Shown here piece by piece: positions 24,336-32,906 of a DNA stretch of 64,000 bases. The translations under genes were made by a program, and so were the position numbers. The stretch is taken from NCBI GenBank assembly GCA_035693825.1, contig DASSGB010000232.1:17888-81887 (forward strand), in the 5' to 3' direction. Under the pieces are notes generated by a model. That model was not told the DNA's origin. It worked only from the letters and a program-made list of their open reading frames with translations, and ran no database searches. The DNA is from MGOM01 sp035693825. GTDB lineage: Bacteria; Chloroflexota; Anaerolineae; Anaerolineales; E44-bin32. Each line of letters begins with the position of its first letter. Positions within the stretch are counted from its first letter, which is position 1.

Positions 24336-24341
24336 TAGAAT
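24336..24341 (+). promoter_or_regulatory. -10 box (TAGAAT) ten bases before recF
   Basis: TAGAAT at 24336-24341 is followed by ATG at 24352; there is no Shine-Dalgarno between them, so the recF mRNA may be leaderless. The repeat copy B ends 25 bp upstream and may have displaced the original -35 region. Confidence 0.4.
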
Positions 24342-24351
24342 CCGCGCGGCC

Positions 24352-25572
24352 ATGCTCCTCGCGCATCTTTCTCTGAGCAACTTCCGCAATTTCATTCGCC
24401 TCGAGTCGGCTCTTCCAGCCGGCACGACGCTCGTCCTTGGCGCCAACGCCCAGGGAAAAACCAGCCTGCTCGAAGCCATTCACTATCTGGTGGCCGCCGA
24501 TTCGCCGCACGCCGCTCAGGATCGCCAGCTCATCAACTTTCTGGCCCTGGCCGAATCGACTCCGGTGGCGCGTCTCGTCGGCGAAGTCCATCGCGCCGAT
24601 CGCATCTTGCGCGTCGAGATTCGACTGGTCCTCGAGAAGACGAACGGCGAAGAGCCGCGCCTGCGGAAAGATGTCTTGCTCAACGGCGTCCGGCGGCGCG
24701 TCGGCGACCTGGCGGGAGTCTTCAACGCCGTTCTCTTTCTGCCCGAGGACCTGCAGGTGCTCGAAGGCCCACCGGCAGAGCGGCGGCGCTATCTGGATCT
24801 GGCCCTTTCGCAGGCCGATCCCCAATACGCCGCATCGCTCGCCGAGTACGGCCGGGTGATCACCCAGCGCAACGCGTTGCTCAAACAGCTTTCGGACCAA
24901 GCCGCCAACGGGGATCAGCTCGAGTTCTGGGATCGCCAGGCGGCCGAGGCCGGCGCCAGCCTGTTCCGCGGGCGGGCTCTGGCTGTTCGCGAACTCGAAA
25001 CGTTGGCCGCTCCCGTGCATGCGGAGCTGACCCGCGGGGCCGAGAGTCTGCGCCTCGAGTACCTGCCGGCGCTGCCTGCTGCCGTTCCGGGCGACGGCCA
25101 GCTCGGCCTGCCCCTGGCCGAAACCACCGACTGGACCGGCCTGTCGCACGCCGCCTGGCGCGATCGCCTGAGCACGGCGCTGGCTCGGATGCGGCCGGAT
25201 GACGTCCTGCGCGGCTCGACTCTGGTCGGCCCCCACCGCGACGAACTGCGACTTCTCTCGAACGGGATCGACCTCCGGCCCTACGGATCGCGCGGTCAGA
25301 ATCGAACGGCGATGATCTCGCTCAAGCTGGCCGAGGTCGAATGGCTGCGCCAGCGAACGGGCGAGTGGCCGGTGCTGCTCCTCGACGAAGTCCTGGCCGA
25401 GCTGGATCAGGACCGCCGGCGAGACTTGCTGGCCCGAGTCTCCCAGAGCCAGCAGGCCCTGCTCACTTCGACGGACGAATCCCTGTTCGATGAGGAGTTT
25501 CGCCGGCGCTCGACGATCTGGCGCATCCGCGCCGGGCAGCTGGAGCCCGCCTCCCCCGGCCTCAGCGGTTGA
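24352..25572 (+). CDS. recF: DNA replication/repair protein RecF
   Basis: A 406-residue SMC-like ATPase that loads RecA at gapped DNA with RecO/RecR. Walker A is GANAQGKTSLLEAI (about residues 30-43), preceded by the typical opening LSLSNFRNF; the signature-like region is YGSRGQNRTAMISLKLAEV, and Walker B reads PVLLLDEVLAELD near the end, followed by TSTDES. All RecF motifs are present at usual spacing. It is not beside dnaN or gyrB as in many bacteria. It converges with rsmG (17 bp between stop codons). Confidence 0.93.
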   Translation: MLLAHLSLSNFRNFIRLESALPAGTTLVLGANAQGKTSLLEAIHYLVAADSPHAAQDRQLINFLALAESTPVARLVGEVHRADRILRVEIRLVLEKTNGEEPRLRKDVLLNGVRRRVGDLAGVFNAVLFLPEDLQVLEGPPAERRRYLDLALSQADPQYAASLAEYGRVITQRNALLKQLSDQAANGDQLEFWDRQAAEAGASLFRGRALAVRELETLAAPVHAELTRGAESLRLEYLPALPAAVPGDGQLGLPLAETTDWTGLSHAAWRDRLSTALARMRPDDVLRGSTLVGPHRDELRLLSNGIDLRPYGSRGQNRTAMISLKLAEVEWLRQRTGEWPVLLLDEVLAELDQDRRRDLLARVSQSQQALLTSTDESLFDEEFRRRSTIWRIRAGQLEPASPGLSG

Positions 25573-25588
25573 TGCGCTTGCGGGAGCG

Positions 25589-26326
25589 CTAGCGCAGCGG
25601 ACGACGCGTCGGCAGCCCGGCCCGACGCGGGTACGCCGGCGGCGTCGCGGCCGTCTTGTCGATGACGATCAGGTAGCGGGCCTCGGCCACTCCCGGCAGC
25701 TCAACCGGCGCCACCTGCCGCAGTTGCCCCCCCAGCACGCGAATCGCCATCTCCGCCTGATGCGCTTCGGACGGCCCGCTTTCCCCTTTCTGGGCGATCG
25801 CTTTTCCGCCTCGGCGGACCAGAGGCAGCAAATACTCGACGAGCACCGGCAGCGCGGCCACCGCCCGCGCAACGGCGACGTCGTACTGCTGGCGGTGCGC
25901 CTCGTCCCTTCCCGCCTCCTCGGCCCGGGCATGCACGACCTGGACGCCCTCCAATCCCAGATGCTCGACGATGTGCCGGCAGAAGTCGGCTTTCTTGCCC
26001 GTGGCTTCGATCAGCGTCACAGACAGGGCCGGGCAGGCAATCTTGATGGGCAGGCCGGGGAAACCCGCCCCGCTGCCGACGTCGACCAGCTTTCCGGTGG
26101 GGGTCCGCCCAAGGTGCGGCACGACCGTCAGCGAATCGAGGAAGTGTTTGACTTCGATGCCCGCCGGATCGGTGATGGCCGTCAGATTGGCGCGTTCGTT
26201 CCACGCCACCAACTCGGCGGCGTAGGCCGCGAACGCCTCCAGCTGACGCCGCGAAAGGGTCACACCCAGCCGGCGGCGGGCAGCATCCTGGAGGCTCGAT
26301 AGGCCGGCGGCGGCCGACGTTATCAC
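25589..26326 (-). CDS. rsmG: 16S rRNA (guanine-527 N7)-methyltransferase RsmG
   Basis: A 245-residue SAM-dependent enzyme methylating G527 of 16S rRNA. The N-terminal helices contain LVAWNERANLTAITD, the SAM-binding motif is LVDVGSGAGFPGLPIK, and VAVARAVAALPVLVEYLLPL and GGKAIAQKG follow at expected positions. The C terminus ends YPRRAGLPTRRPL, the family's YPRRxGxPxKxPL signature. It is 24 bp downstream of the metallo-beta-lactamase-like gene on the same strand and likely part of that transcript. Identification is firm. Confidence 0.93.
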   Translation of the reverse strand: MITSAAAGLSSLQDAARRRLGVTLSRRQLEAFAAYAAELVAWNERANLTAITDPAGIEVKHFLDSLTVVPHLGRTPTGKLVDVGSGAGFPGLPIKIACPALSVTLIEATGKKADFCRHIVEHLGLEGVQVVHARAEEAGRDEAHRQQYDVAVARAVAALPVLVEYLLPLVRRGGKAIAQKGESGPSEAHQAEMAIRVLGGQLRQVAPVELPGVAEARYLIVIDKTAATPPAYPRRAGLPTRRPLR

Positions 26327-26350
26327 CGAAGAGAAACGCCAGGGCGTGAA

Positions 26351-27184
26351 TCAGTCGGAGTCGGCATACCGGCGGAGGTACAGCGTCGCCAGGCCCGAAC
26401 GCAGGCGCTGGGCGACGGCCTCCTTGCGCGCCGATCCGACGCGGTAATTGCGGGCCAGCTGCAATGCCAGTTTGGCCGTAGCTTCGGGTGGCTCGCCTCG
26501 TGCCTGCAAGCGCGTCAGGCGGCCGTCCACTTTTCTCAGAAACGAGGCCATCGCCGAGAACGCTTCGCCGCGCACCTGGCCGTCGCGGCTGGAAAGGATG
26601 CGGTACTTGCGGAAGGCCGCCCCTCGCAGCTCGTGGAGCGACTCGAGCCAGGCGTCGATGTCCGCCTCGCCCAGGTAGGGCGGCTCGCGCAGCGAGACCA
26701 GGTCACCCACGAAGATCGTGCGCTTCGCAGGCAGAACCACCCAGATCGCGCCGGGGGTCGGCCCGGGGCGATGCCAGAGTTCCACCGGAGTATTGCCGAG
26801 CATCAGGGTCAGCGTGTCTGTGAAAGCGATGTGGGGGACCGCCCGGTGGATGCCCGCCACGCGGCGCAAGCGATCGGACTCGGCGCCCATCGGCATGGGC
26901 GGCTTGTAGACGTCCGGCCAGGCGGCGATGGCTTCACGCGTGGCCTGGTGGGCGATGACGGCCAGGTCGAGGCCGCGCGCCCCGAGGACTCGGTCCGGAT
27001 GCTGATCGAGCAGCACGACCATGCGCGGCCGGCCGCGCAGGCCGAGCTCCCCGAGCCACTCCCGACCGTCCTCGATTCGCAGCGGGGTGTCGATGAGCAG
27101 CACATCGCCGTCGGCCGCCGCCGCGCCCAGGATCACCCCCGGGTATCGATCCTCCAGGAACACGCCCTGCACGACTTCGCGCAT
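26351..27184 (-). CDS. Metallo-beta-lactamase-fold protein with degenerate metal site
   Basis: A 277-residue protein with the MBL-fold layout: VVQGVFLEDRYPGVILGAAA, LLIDTPLRIEDG, MVVLLDQHPDRVLGARGL, ELWHRPGPTPGAIWVVLP and KRTIFVGDLVSL. The usual zinc motif HxHxDH is reduced to QHPDR, and the G-H-T-P-G segment reads G-P-T-P-G, so two or more metal ligands are missing and hydrolysis is doubtful. The start is ATG 27184 (GAGGACGAG upstream); a GTG at 27235 overlapping the kinase stop would add 17 unlikely residues. It sits between a histidine kinase and rsmG in one operon-like run. Possibly a ligand-binding or regulatory relic of the family. Confidence 0.65.
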   Translation of the reverse strand: MREVVQGVFLEDRYPGVILGAAAADGDVLLIDTPLRIEDGREWLGELGLRGRPRMVVLLDQHPDRVLGARGLDLAVIAHQATREAIAAWPDVYKPPMPMGAESDRLRRVAGIHRAVPHIAFTDTLTLMLGNTPVELWHRPGPTPGAIWVVLPAKRTIFVGDLVSLREPPYLGEADIDAWLESLHELRGAAFRKYRILSSRDGQVRGEAFSAMASFLRKVDGRLTRLQARGEPPEATAKLALQLARNYRVGSARKEAVAQRLRSGLATLYLRRYADSD

Positions 27185-27231
27185 CTCGTCCTCGGCTGTC
27201 CGCGCCCGACGGCCAACTTGGTGCGCCGGCG

Positions 27232-29319
27232 TCACGCCTCGCTGGACAGCGGCAGGCTGAAGGAGAAGGTCGAGCCCTTCCCCGGATCACTCTCGACCCA
27301 AATCCGTCCCCCATGGGCCTCAACGGCCAGGCGGCAGAAGGCCAGGCCCAGGCCGAGGCCTTTGGCGTTGCCTTCCTGATTGGCCCGGGCAAACTTCTCG
27401 AAGATGTTCTTCTGCTCGCTGGCCGGAATCCCCGGCCCGTTGTCGGTGACGCTCACCACGAGGTCGCCGGCCCGGGCGTGGGCCGCCACGCCGATCTGCC
27501 CGCCGCTGCGCGTGTACTTGATGGCGTTTTCCAGCAGGTTGATCAGCACCCGCCGGATCATGTCGACGTCCATCTCGACCGCCGGCAGCTCGGCTTTGCC
27601 CAGCCCGAACTGCAGCAGGTGGCCCCTGGCCTCCGCCACGGGATGGACTTCCTCGACCGCCTCGGCGATGAGGCCGCTGATGGCGGCCGGCGTCTTGTGC
27701 AGAACCGCCTGCCCCGATTCCAGCTGACCCAGATCGAGCAGCGACTCGACCAGCCGCGACAGCCGCCGGCTGGAGCGCAGGGCGATGGACAGGATCGACT
27801 GCATGGCCTCATCGTCCTGCGGCAGCGTTGCCTGGAGCATCTCCAGGCTCGAGATGATGTTGCCCAGCGGCGAACGCAAATCGTGGAAGATCATCGAGGT
27901 CAGATCCAGCCGCAGCTCGTCCAGCGCCAGCCGCTCGGAGATGTCGCGCAGAATCCACTGCAGCGTACCCTGCGGCCCGATGTCGATCCGCTTGACGTGA
28001 ATCTCGATCGGCAGCTGCCGCCCGTCGCGGTGCATCGCTCGTCCGGTGTAATCGTCGGTTTCGCCCTCCTGCAGGCTGCCGAGCTCCGGGGGGTGTTGGT
28101 CGGGATCCGGTTGGTGCAGCTTCAACACCGATTCACCGACCAGGTCATCATGCGAGGTGCCCAGGAACTCCTGGGCCCTCCGATTGGCATCACTGACCTT
28201 TCCCTGCAGGTCGGTGATGAGAATCGGGTCGATGCTGTCTTCGAACAGGCTGGCGTAACGCTGCCGCGCCGCCTGGGTTTCGGCGAACATCTGGGAGTTG
28301 GTCACGGCGGCCGCGGCTTGATCGGCGAAGGCCGCCACCAGCTCGGCCTGCGTCGCCCCGTAGGTGCCGACCCGGCGGCTGTCGACGTTGAGCACGCCCA
28401 CGGCCCGATCGCGCACGATCAACGGCGCGCCGATCCAGCCGCGGATCAGGGCCGACTCGGGCACTTCGTCCGAGCGCACCCAGCCGCGCTCTTCCTGCAC
28501 GTTGCCGATGACCAGCGTTTGGCGCGTGGTCAGCACGCGGCCGGTCAGCATATCGGGGTTCACCGGCAAGGTCAGGCCGATGATGGCCCGGTTGTTGGCG
28601 AAGCCGCGCGCCGCCACCAGGCGCAGGACGTCCCCATCGCGCAGCAGAATGCTGGCGCTGTCGAAGTCCACCACGCGTTCGAGCTGCTCCAGGACCGTGG
28701 GAAAGACCAAGGCCGGGTCGAGGGTTGAGCTGATCGATCGGGCGACTTCCTGGAGCGTCGAGGCAAACTTGCGCCGCTCTTGCTCGGCGCTGAACAGCCG
28801 GGCATTCTCGACGGCGATGCCGGCCTGGTCGGCGATGGCGCTCAGCAGCTCCAGGTCGTCTTCATTGAAGTGGCCCGCCTCGGGATGGACGAGCGTCAAT
28901 ACGCCCACGACGCGGGTGCGGGTCATCAACGGGACGGAGATGACCGAACGCGACTCGCCCTCCGCTTCGTGCTCGGGTCGCCGCAGCCAGCGCGGATCGT
29001 CGGCCGTTCGCCGCACCAGGGCCGGCTCGCGGTGCTCGACCACCCAGCCCGCCAGGCCGCGCTCGAAGGTGTCGGTCAGCTGCTCGGCGGTGTGGTCGTG
29101 GACTTTGCCTTCGTAGGCCAGCGCGCCCTCGAGCACTTCGCCCTGGTTGTTGAGCACCAGAATGCTGCCGCTCGGAGCCCCGACGGTTTCCAGGGTCAGT
29201 TGAAGAATGTGCTGAAGCAGTTGGCGGAGATCGAGTTGCGCCGCAAGCTCGCGGCCGATGCGATACAGCAGCTCGAGCGAGGAACGCGTTCGTTCACGGG
29301 CCGGCCCGTGGGCGGTCAC
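27232..29319 (-). CDS. Sensor histidine kinase with two GAF and one PAS domain
   Basis: A 695-residue soluble kinase. Two GAF domains (about 25-170 and 190-340), a PAS domain (about 350-460, YASLFEDSIDPILITDLQGK), a HisKA dimerisation helix with the phosphoacceptor His in MIFHDLRSPLGN (about residue 475), and the HATPase domain (N box NLLENAIKYT, G1 VTDNGPGIPASE, G2 GLGLGLAFC, ending STFSFSLPLS). No membrane segment, so it senses a cytoplasmic signal. GTG at 29319 overlaps the threonine synthase stop. No response regulator is adjacent, so its partner must be elsewhere. Upstream gene is metabolic and downstream is an MBL-like protein. Confidence 0.9.
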   Translation of the reverse strand: MTAHGPARERTRSSLELLYRIGRELAAQLDLRQLLQHILQLTLETVGAPSGSILVLNNQGEVLEGALAYEGKVHDHTAEQLTDTFERGLAGWVVEHREPALVRRTADDPRWLRRPEHEAEGESRSVISVPLMTRTRVVGVLTLVHPEAGHFNEDDLELLSAIADQAGIAVENARLFSAEQERRKFASTLQEVARSISSTLDPALVFPTVLEQLERVVDFDSASILLRDGDVLRLVAARGFANNRAIIGLTLPVNPDMLTGRVLTTRQTLVIGNVQEERGWVRSDEVPESALIRGWIGAPLIVRDRAVGVLNVDSRRVGTYGATQAELVAAFADQAAAAVTNSQMFAETQAARQRYASLFEDSIDPILITDLQGKVSDANRRAQEFLGTSHDDLVGESVLKLHQPDPDQHPPELGSLQEGETDDYTGRAMHRDGRQLPIEIHVKRIDIGPQGTLQWILRDISERLALDELRLDLTSMIFHDLRSPLGNIISSLEMLQATLPQDDEAMQSILSIALRSSRRLSRLVESLLDLGQLESGQAVLHKTPAAISGLIAEAVEEVHPVAEARGHLLQFGLGKAELPAVEMDVDMIRRVLINLLENAIKYTRSGGQIGVAAHARAGDLVVSVTDNGPGIPASEQKNIFEKFARANQEGNAKGLGLGLAFCRLAVEAHGGRIWVESDPGKGSTFSFSLPLSSEA

Positions 29320-30476
29320 AGCAGATCCTTCAATCCGGTGCCGGTGTTGAACAGGATGACACGCTCATCGGGCTTGATCCAACCGCGGCGTGCCAGGCTG
29401 GCGGCGCCGGCGACCGTGGCCGCGCCTTCGAGACAGGCGAGCACGCCTTCCGTTCGCGCCAGCAGCTCTCGCGCCTGGCGCATCTCGCTTTCGCTGACCG
29501 TCACTCCGGTTCCCTTCGTGCTCCGTACCACATCCAGAATCAGCCGGTCGGCCAGCGGCTTGGGCACGCGCAATCCGGCGGCTCCGGTCTGCGCCCCCTC
29601 CCAGCGCTCGGCACGCTCCTCGCCGCGCTCGAGGGCGCGCACGATCGGGGCGCAGCCCTCCGGCTGCACCGCCACCATGCGCGGTCGCTTGGGCCCGATC
29701 CAGCCGAGTGCTTCCAACTCGTCGAAGGCTTTGACCATGCCCACCAGGCCCGTCCCGCCCCCGGTCGGATACAGGATGACGTCCGGCAATTCCTCGCGGA
29801 ACGCCTCCACCAGCTCGAATCCCATGGTCTTCTTGCCTTCCACGCGTCCCACCTCTCGAAAGGTCGAGAGATCAAGCCAGCCGTTGGCTTTGCCGGCGGC
29901 GACGGCCTCGCGGCCCGCGACATCGATCAGACCGTCCACAGGATGCACCCGCGCCCCGGCCGCTTCGATCTCGCGGCGAATGCGCGCCGGGGCATCCGCC
30001 GGCATGAAGATCTCGGCCTGCGCGCCGGCGCGGGCGGCATACGCCGCAAGCGCCGCCCCGGCGTTTCCCGCCGTCGGCAGTACGAAGTGATCCGCCCCGT
30101 GCTCCAGCGCTCTCGCCACCGCCACGGCCAGGCCGCGGGCCTTGAACGTTCCGGTCGGATTGACGCCTTCATCCTTGACCCACACCGCCGTCAGCCCGAG
30201 GCGCCGCGCCATTTCCCGCACGGGCAGGAGCGGCGTGTCGCCCTCACCCAGACTTAGAGTCCGGCCGATCGACGGGGAAGCCGGCAGCAGCTCCGACCAG
30301 CGCCAGATTCCTGAAGGGCGGCCTGCCACCTCTTCCGGTGTCAGCCGCCCCTGCAGCACCTCAAGATCATAGCGGGCGAGCAGCGCCGAGTCACACTCCG
30401 GACAGATGGCCGAAAGCCGGTCGGCGTCATACCAGGCACGGCATCCGGAACATTCCAGGCCGCGCAGCGCACCCAT
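29316..30476 (-). CDS. thrC: Threonine synthase
   Basis: A 386-residue PLP enzyme converting O-phosphohomoserine to threonine. A short zinc-ribbon-like N terminus (ECSGCRAWYDADR and ICPECDSAL) precedes the fold-type II domain. LGEGDTPLLPV, DEGVNPTGTFKARG with the cofactor lysine near residue 110, PTAGNAGAALAAYA, and YPTGGGTGLVGM are in order. The start is set at ATG 30476 because a TATACT box lies 9 nt upstream; an in-frame codon at 30521 would place the start before the promoter. The GTGA overlap couples it to the histidine kinase. Related diaminopropionate or cystathionine synthases are less likely given the zinc ribbon. Confidence 0.88.
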   Translation of the reverse strand: MGALRGLECSGCRAWYDADRLSAICPECDSALLARYDLEVLQGRLTPEEVAGRPSGIWRWSELLPASPSIGRTLSLGEGDTPLLPVREMARRLGLTAVWVKDEGVNPTGTFKARGLAVAVARALEHGADHFVLPTAGNAGAALAAYAARAGAQAEIFMPADAPARIRREIEAAGARVHPVDGLIDVAGREAVAAGKANGWLDLSTFREVGRVEGKKTMGFELVEAFREELPDVILYPTGGGTGLVGMVKAFDELEALGWIGPKRPRMVAVQPEGCAPIVRALERGEERAERWEGAQTGAAGLRVPKPLADRLILDVVRSTKGTGVTVSESEMRQARELLARTEGVLACLEGAATVAGAASLARRGWIKPDERVILFNTGTGLKDLL

Positions 30477-30485
30477 GTTGTGACG

Positions 30486-30491
30486 AGTATA
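30486..30491 (-). promoter_or_regulatory. -10 box (TATACT) nine bases before thrC
   Basis: Minus strand TATACT at 30491-30486, then 9 nt, then ATG at 30476; no Shine-Dalgarno. Consistent with a leaderless transcript for thrC, kinase, MBL-like protein and rsmG. Confidence 0.45.
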
Positions 30492-30650
30492 GCATGCGCC
30501 CCTGTCTTGCCGATGCGACATAAGCAGGCTGCCGTATTCAAGACTCTGGATTCGGCCCCCCTCCGGCTGCGGCTCAGCCTATCGGCCTCGCCTCGCCTGC
30601 GGGGGGAATGGTTTCGGACATGGACGGGAGATTCCTCGATCGCCAATAGC

Positions 30651-30687
30651 CAACGGCAGACGGCGGACGGCTGACGGCCGACGGCCT
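30651..30687. repeat. Word-repeat island beside the Rossmann-protein stop codon
   Basis: GGCAGACGGCGGACGGCTGA and GGCCGACGGCC-TTTTAC repeat the string found at 9813-9847, in both cases directly next to the stop codon of a leftward gene. The palindromic GGCCGACGGCC followed by TTTT may serve as a weak terminator. The remainder of the 167-bp gap before thrC shows no other feature. Confidence 0.55.
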
Positions 30688-30688
30688 T

Positions 30689-32383
30689 TTACGATTTCCC
30701 CCGCCGGCCCTTTTCCTCGTGAATGAACAGCCATCCGGCGATCTCGCCCACGTCGAACGAATCGCCGGCGGTCCAGGAAAGTTCTTCGGGATAGGCTCGA
30801 TCCTGACGAGAGCTCGTGTCGCCTGCGGCCTTCTGCCGCACATGCTCGCGCAGGTCCCGCAGCCGGGCCGACCAGCGCGCGGCGTTGGCGGGCGTCAAAT
30901 CCACCCAGCCGTGCTCGGCATCCGCCGACTTGATCGTCGGGCCCCGCAAGAGGCGCCGGCCATCCGCCATCAGAATGGGAATCCCGATGGAGAGAATCCG
31001 CTGGCGCAGGGCTGCGTCGTCCGAGATGAGTTTCTCCATGGCGCGCGCCAGATCCTCCGGAGAACGCTTCACGGCCGCCTCGAGGGTCCCGCACGTCTGT
31101 CGCAGCAGGTCCGCCTCAAAGAGCAGCTTCGACAGGCGCGGCGGGCCCAGGATCTCGAAGGCCACCGAGTCGACGCCGTGCTCCTGCTCGAGCTGGCGCA
31201 GGCGGTTGAGCGCCGCCTGACGAAGGAAACCCGCCCGGTAGGATGGGCCCAGGACCGACCCGTCGAGCGCCGCCACGATATCGTGTCCGGTGTTGCCGCC
31301 CTGAATCTCGTGCACGACATTGGCTGCGATCTCCTCCGGCGTCACGAATTCCATCTGCCCCAGGGTGGTGATGGCGCGGAACTCCCCCGCCGCGAACACG
31401 CCGTTCTCGCCCGTGTCGATGTAGACCGACTCCAGTGGCTTGCCGGTCGAGCGGCCGAAGGCGCCCTCCGGAGCCAGGGCCTCCTCCGCGTCCACACGCA
31501 CCGCCTCGGCGGGAAGACAGTCAAACAGCTCGATCTCCCTCCCGCCGCGCCGGATCGGCCCGTAGCCGATCTCCTTCCAGGCGATGACCGCCGTCGGCTT
31601 GATCTCTTTGACGATCTGAGGGCCTCCCGGTGTGCGCGCGATCAAGAACGTCAACAGCGTCTGCGCGCCCGCCACGGCCGACTTCGAGAGCAGCACGCGC
31701 GAGGGTCTCTCCTCGCCGTGGGTGTAAGGAATGTTGAAGCCCATGCCGCCCGTGCCGCTCGTGCCGACTTTGATATAGGCCTTCGTGTCGGCGCGCAGCA
31801 TCGCCTCATACAGAATCTGCATGTGCCGAACGAGCTGCGGGATATACAACGCCGTGAGCAGACGCTCGACTTCTTCCGGCCAGTCGGTGGTGGCGCCCTG
31901 GGCGATGCGATCCTGGAGGCGGCGCGCCGTCTGGAACACGTTTTGATACGCGACCGCCGTGGCGGTGTTCACGCAATCCACGATGATCTCCGCCGGGTGG
32001 CCGTCCAATCCACGGGCGGTGCCCACGATCAACTGATAGAGCATCGACGATTCGAGGATCGACTCGTCGATCTCGTTCAGGATGTCGGCCACCAGCTGCC
32101 GCCGCCGGTGCGTGTCGGCCAGGACCGCCGTGCGCGGATGGACTCCGGCAGGCCCATCCTGCCACTCGGCGCGCAACAACAGATCGCCCCAGGCCGGCAC
32201 CAATACCGTCGAGGACTCGGGGAACTCGCGACGCAGGCCGGCCACCCCGGCCTCGGCCTCACTCTGCCGAAGCGAGGCGACCACCAGCCGCGCCGGACGA
32301 TGCGCCAGCAGCTCGCGGCACACGGCCGTCCCCACCAGGCCGTAGCCGCCGAGGACGAGCGCATTCCTGTTCTCAATATCCAC
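30689..32383 (-). CDS. Large NAD(P)-binding Rossmann protein, function unknown
   Basis: A 564-residue soluble protein. The N-terminal NALVLGGYGLVGTAVCREL is a G-x-x-G-x-x-G dinucleotide-binding motif, and RLVVASLRQSEAEAG follows where the ribose-binding acidic residue normally lies. The middle contains TKAYIKVGTSGTGGMGFNIP and GGPQIVKEIKPTAVIAWKEI. No catalytic Y-x-x-x-K of classical short-chain dehydrogenases is clear, and I cannot assign a pathway. GTG at 32383 is preferred: GGAGG lies ten bases upstream and similarity to Rossmann folds begins at once, whereas the frame open to 32455 has no binding site. It stands between thrC and the SHOCT gene on the same strand, with gaps on both sides, probably monocistronic. 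Confidence 0.75.
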   Translation of the reverse strand: MDIENRNALVLGGYGLVGTAVCRELLAHRPARLVVASLRQSEAEAGVAGLRREFPESSTVLVPAWGDLLLRAEWQDGPAGVHPRTAVLADTHRRRQLVADILNEIDESILESSMLYQLIVGTARGLDGHPAEIIVDCVNTATAVAYQNVFQTARRLQDRIAQGATTDWPEEVERLLTALYIPQLVRHMQILYEAMLRADTKAYIKVGTSGTGGMGFNIPYTHGEERPSRVLLSKSAVAGAQTLLTFLIARTPGGPQIVKEIKPTAVIAWKEIGYGPIRRGGREIELFDCLPAEAVRVDAEEALAPEGAFGRSTGKPLESVYIDTGENGVFAAGEFRAITTLGQMEFVTPEEIAANVVHEIQGGNTGHDIVAALDGSVLGPSYRAGFLRQAALNRLRQLEQEHGVDSVAFEILGPPRLSKLLFEADLLRQTCGTLEAAVKRSPEDLARAMEKLISDDAALRQRILSIGIPILMADGRRLLRGPTIKSADAEHGWVDLTPANAARWSARLRDLREHVRQKAAGDTSSRQDRAYPEELSWTAGDSFDVGEIAGWLFIHEEKGRRGKS

Positions 32384-32518
32384 GTGGAAGACCTCCGTGC
32401 GGGACGGTCGAAAGGGAGGGGGACTTCCCGCGAGCGGCCCGCAGGCCGCCCGCATCAGCCTATTCTACAACCGGGGAAGGAGGAAGCGCCGTTCGGCAGG
32501 TGCCTGGGCAGGCAACCT

Positions 32519-32890
32519 TCATTCGACGTAGATCTCGACTCGCTGGCCCTCTTCTTCGTCGACGACGTCCATGACTTTCCCGCTCATGCCCTGCCGCAGC
32601 GCGTTGGCCAGTTCGCCCAGTTCGATGCCCTCGACATCGGGAATGAAGCGCGCTCCGACTTTCAGCCCGACGTTGACCAGCCGCATCGGAATGGTCACAT
32701 TGACCGAAGGCTTGCCGCTGTGGACATCGGTCACCCGCACCCGCAGCCACCGCGACTCGAGATCGCCCGCCGCCTGCCGTCGCCGCTCGCCCCGCGCCAG
32801 TGCCGCGAGCAGCCGGGCCGCCTCCTCGGGAGTGATCTTCTTTTCCTCGACCATCTTGAGGATCTTGAGCCGCTCTTCGGAAGTCGTCAT
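32519..32890 (-). CDS. SHOCT-like/YvlB-related small protein
   Basis: A 123-residue protein. The N terminus EERLKILKMVEEKKITPEEA with ARLLAAL is a SHOCT-like short helical module found at one end of DUF4097 proteins. The rest (RWLRVRVTDVHSGKPSVNVT, IPMRLVNVGLKVGARFIPDV) is a beta-rich domain that often accompanies SHOCT in Chloroflexota and Firmicutes. GGAG precedes ATG. It is the last gene of a four-gene leftward group (DUF2089, DUF4097, GNAT, SHOCT). The same SHOCT motif ends the DUF4097 protein encoded at 33875. Role unknown, probably envelope stress. Confidence 0.75.
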   Translation of the reverse strand: MTTSEERLKILKMVEEKKITPEEAARLLAALARGERRRQAAGDLESRWLRVRVTDVHSGKPSVNVTIPMRLVNVGLKVGARFIPDVEGIELGELANALRQGMSGKVMDVVDEEEGQRVEIYVE

Positions 32891-32906
32891 GTCCGTCTCC
32901 GCTAGA

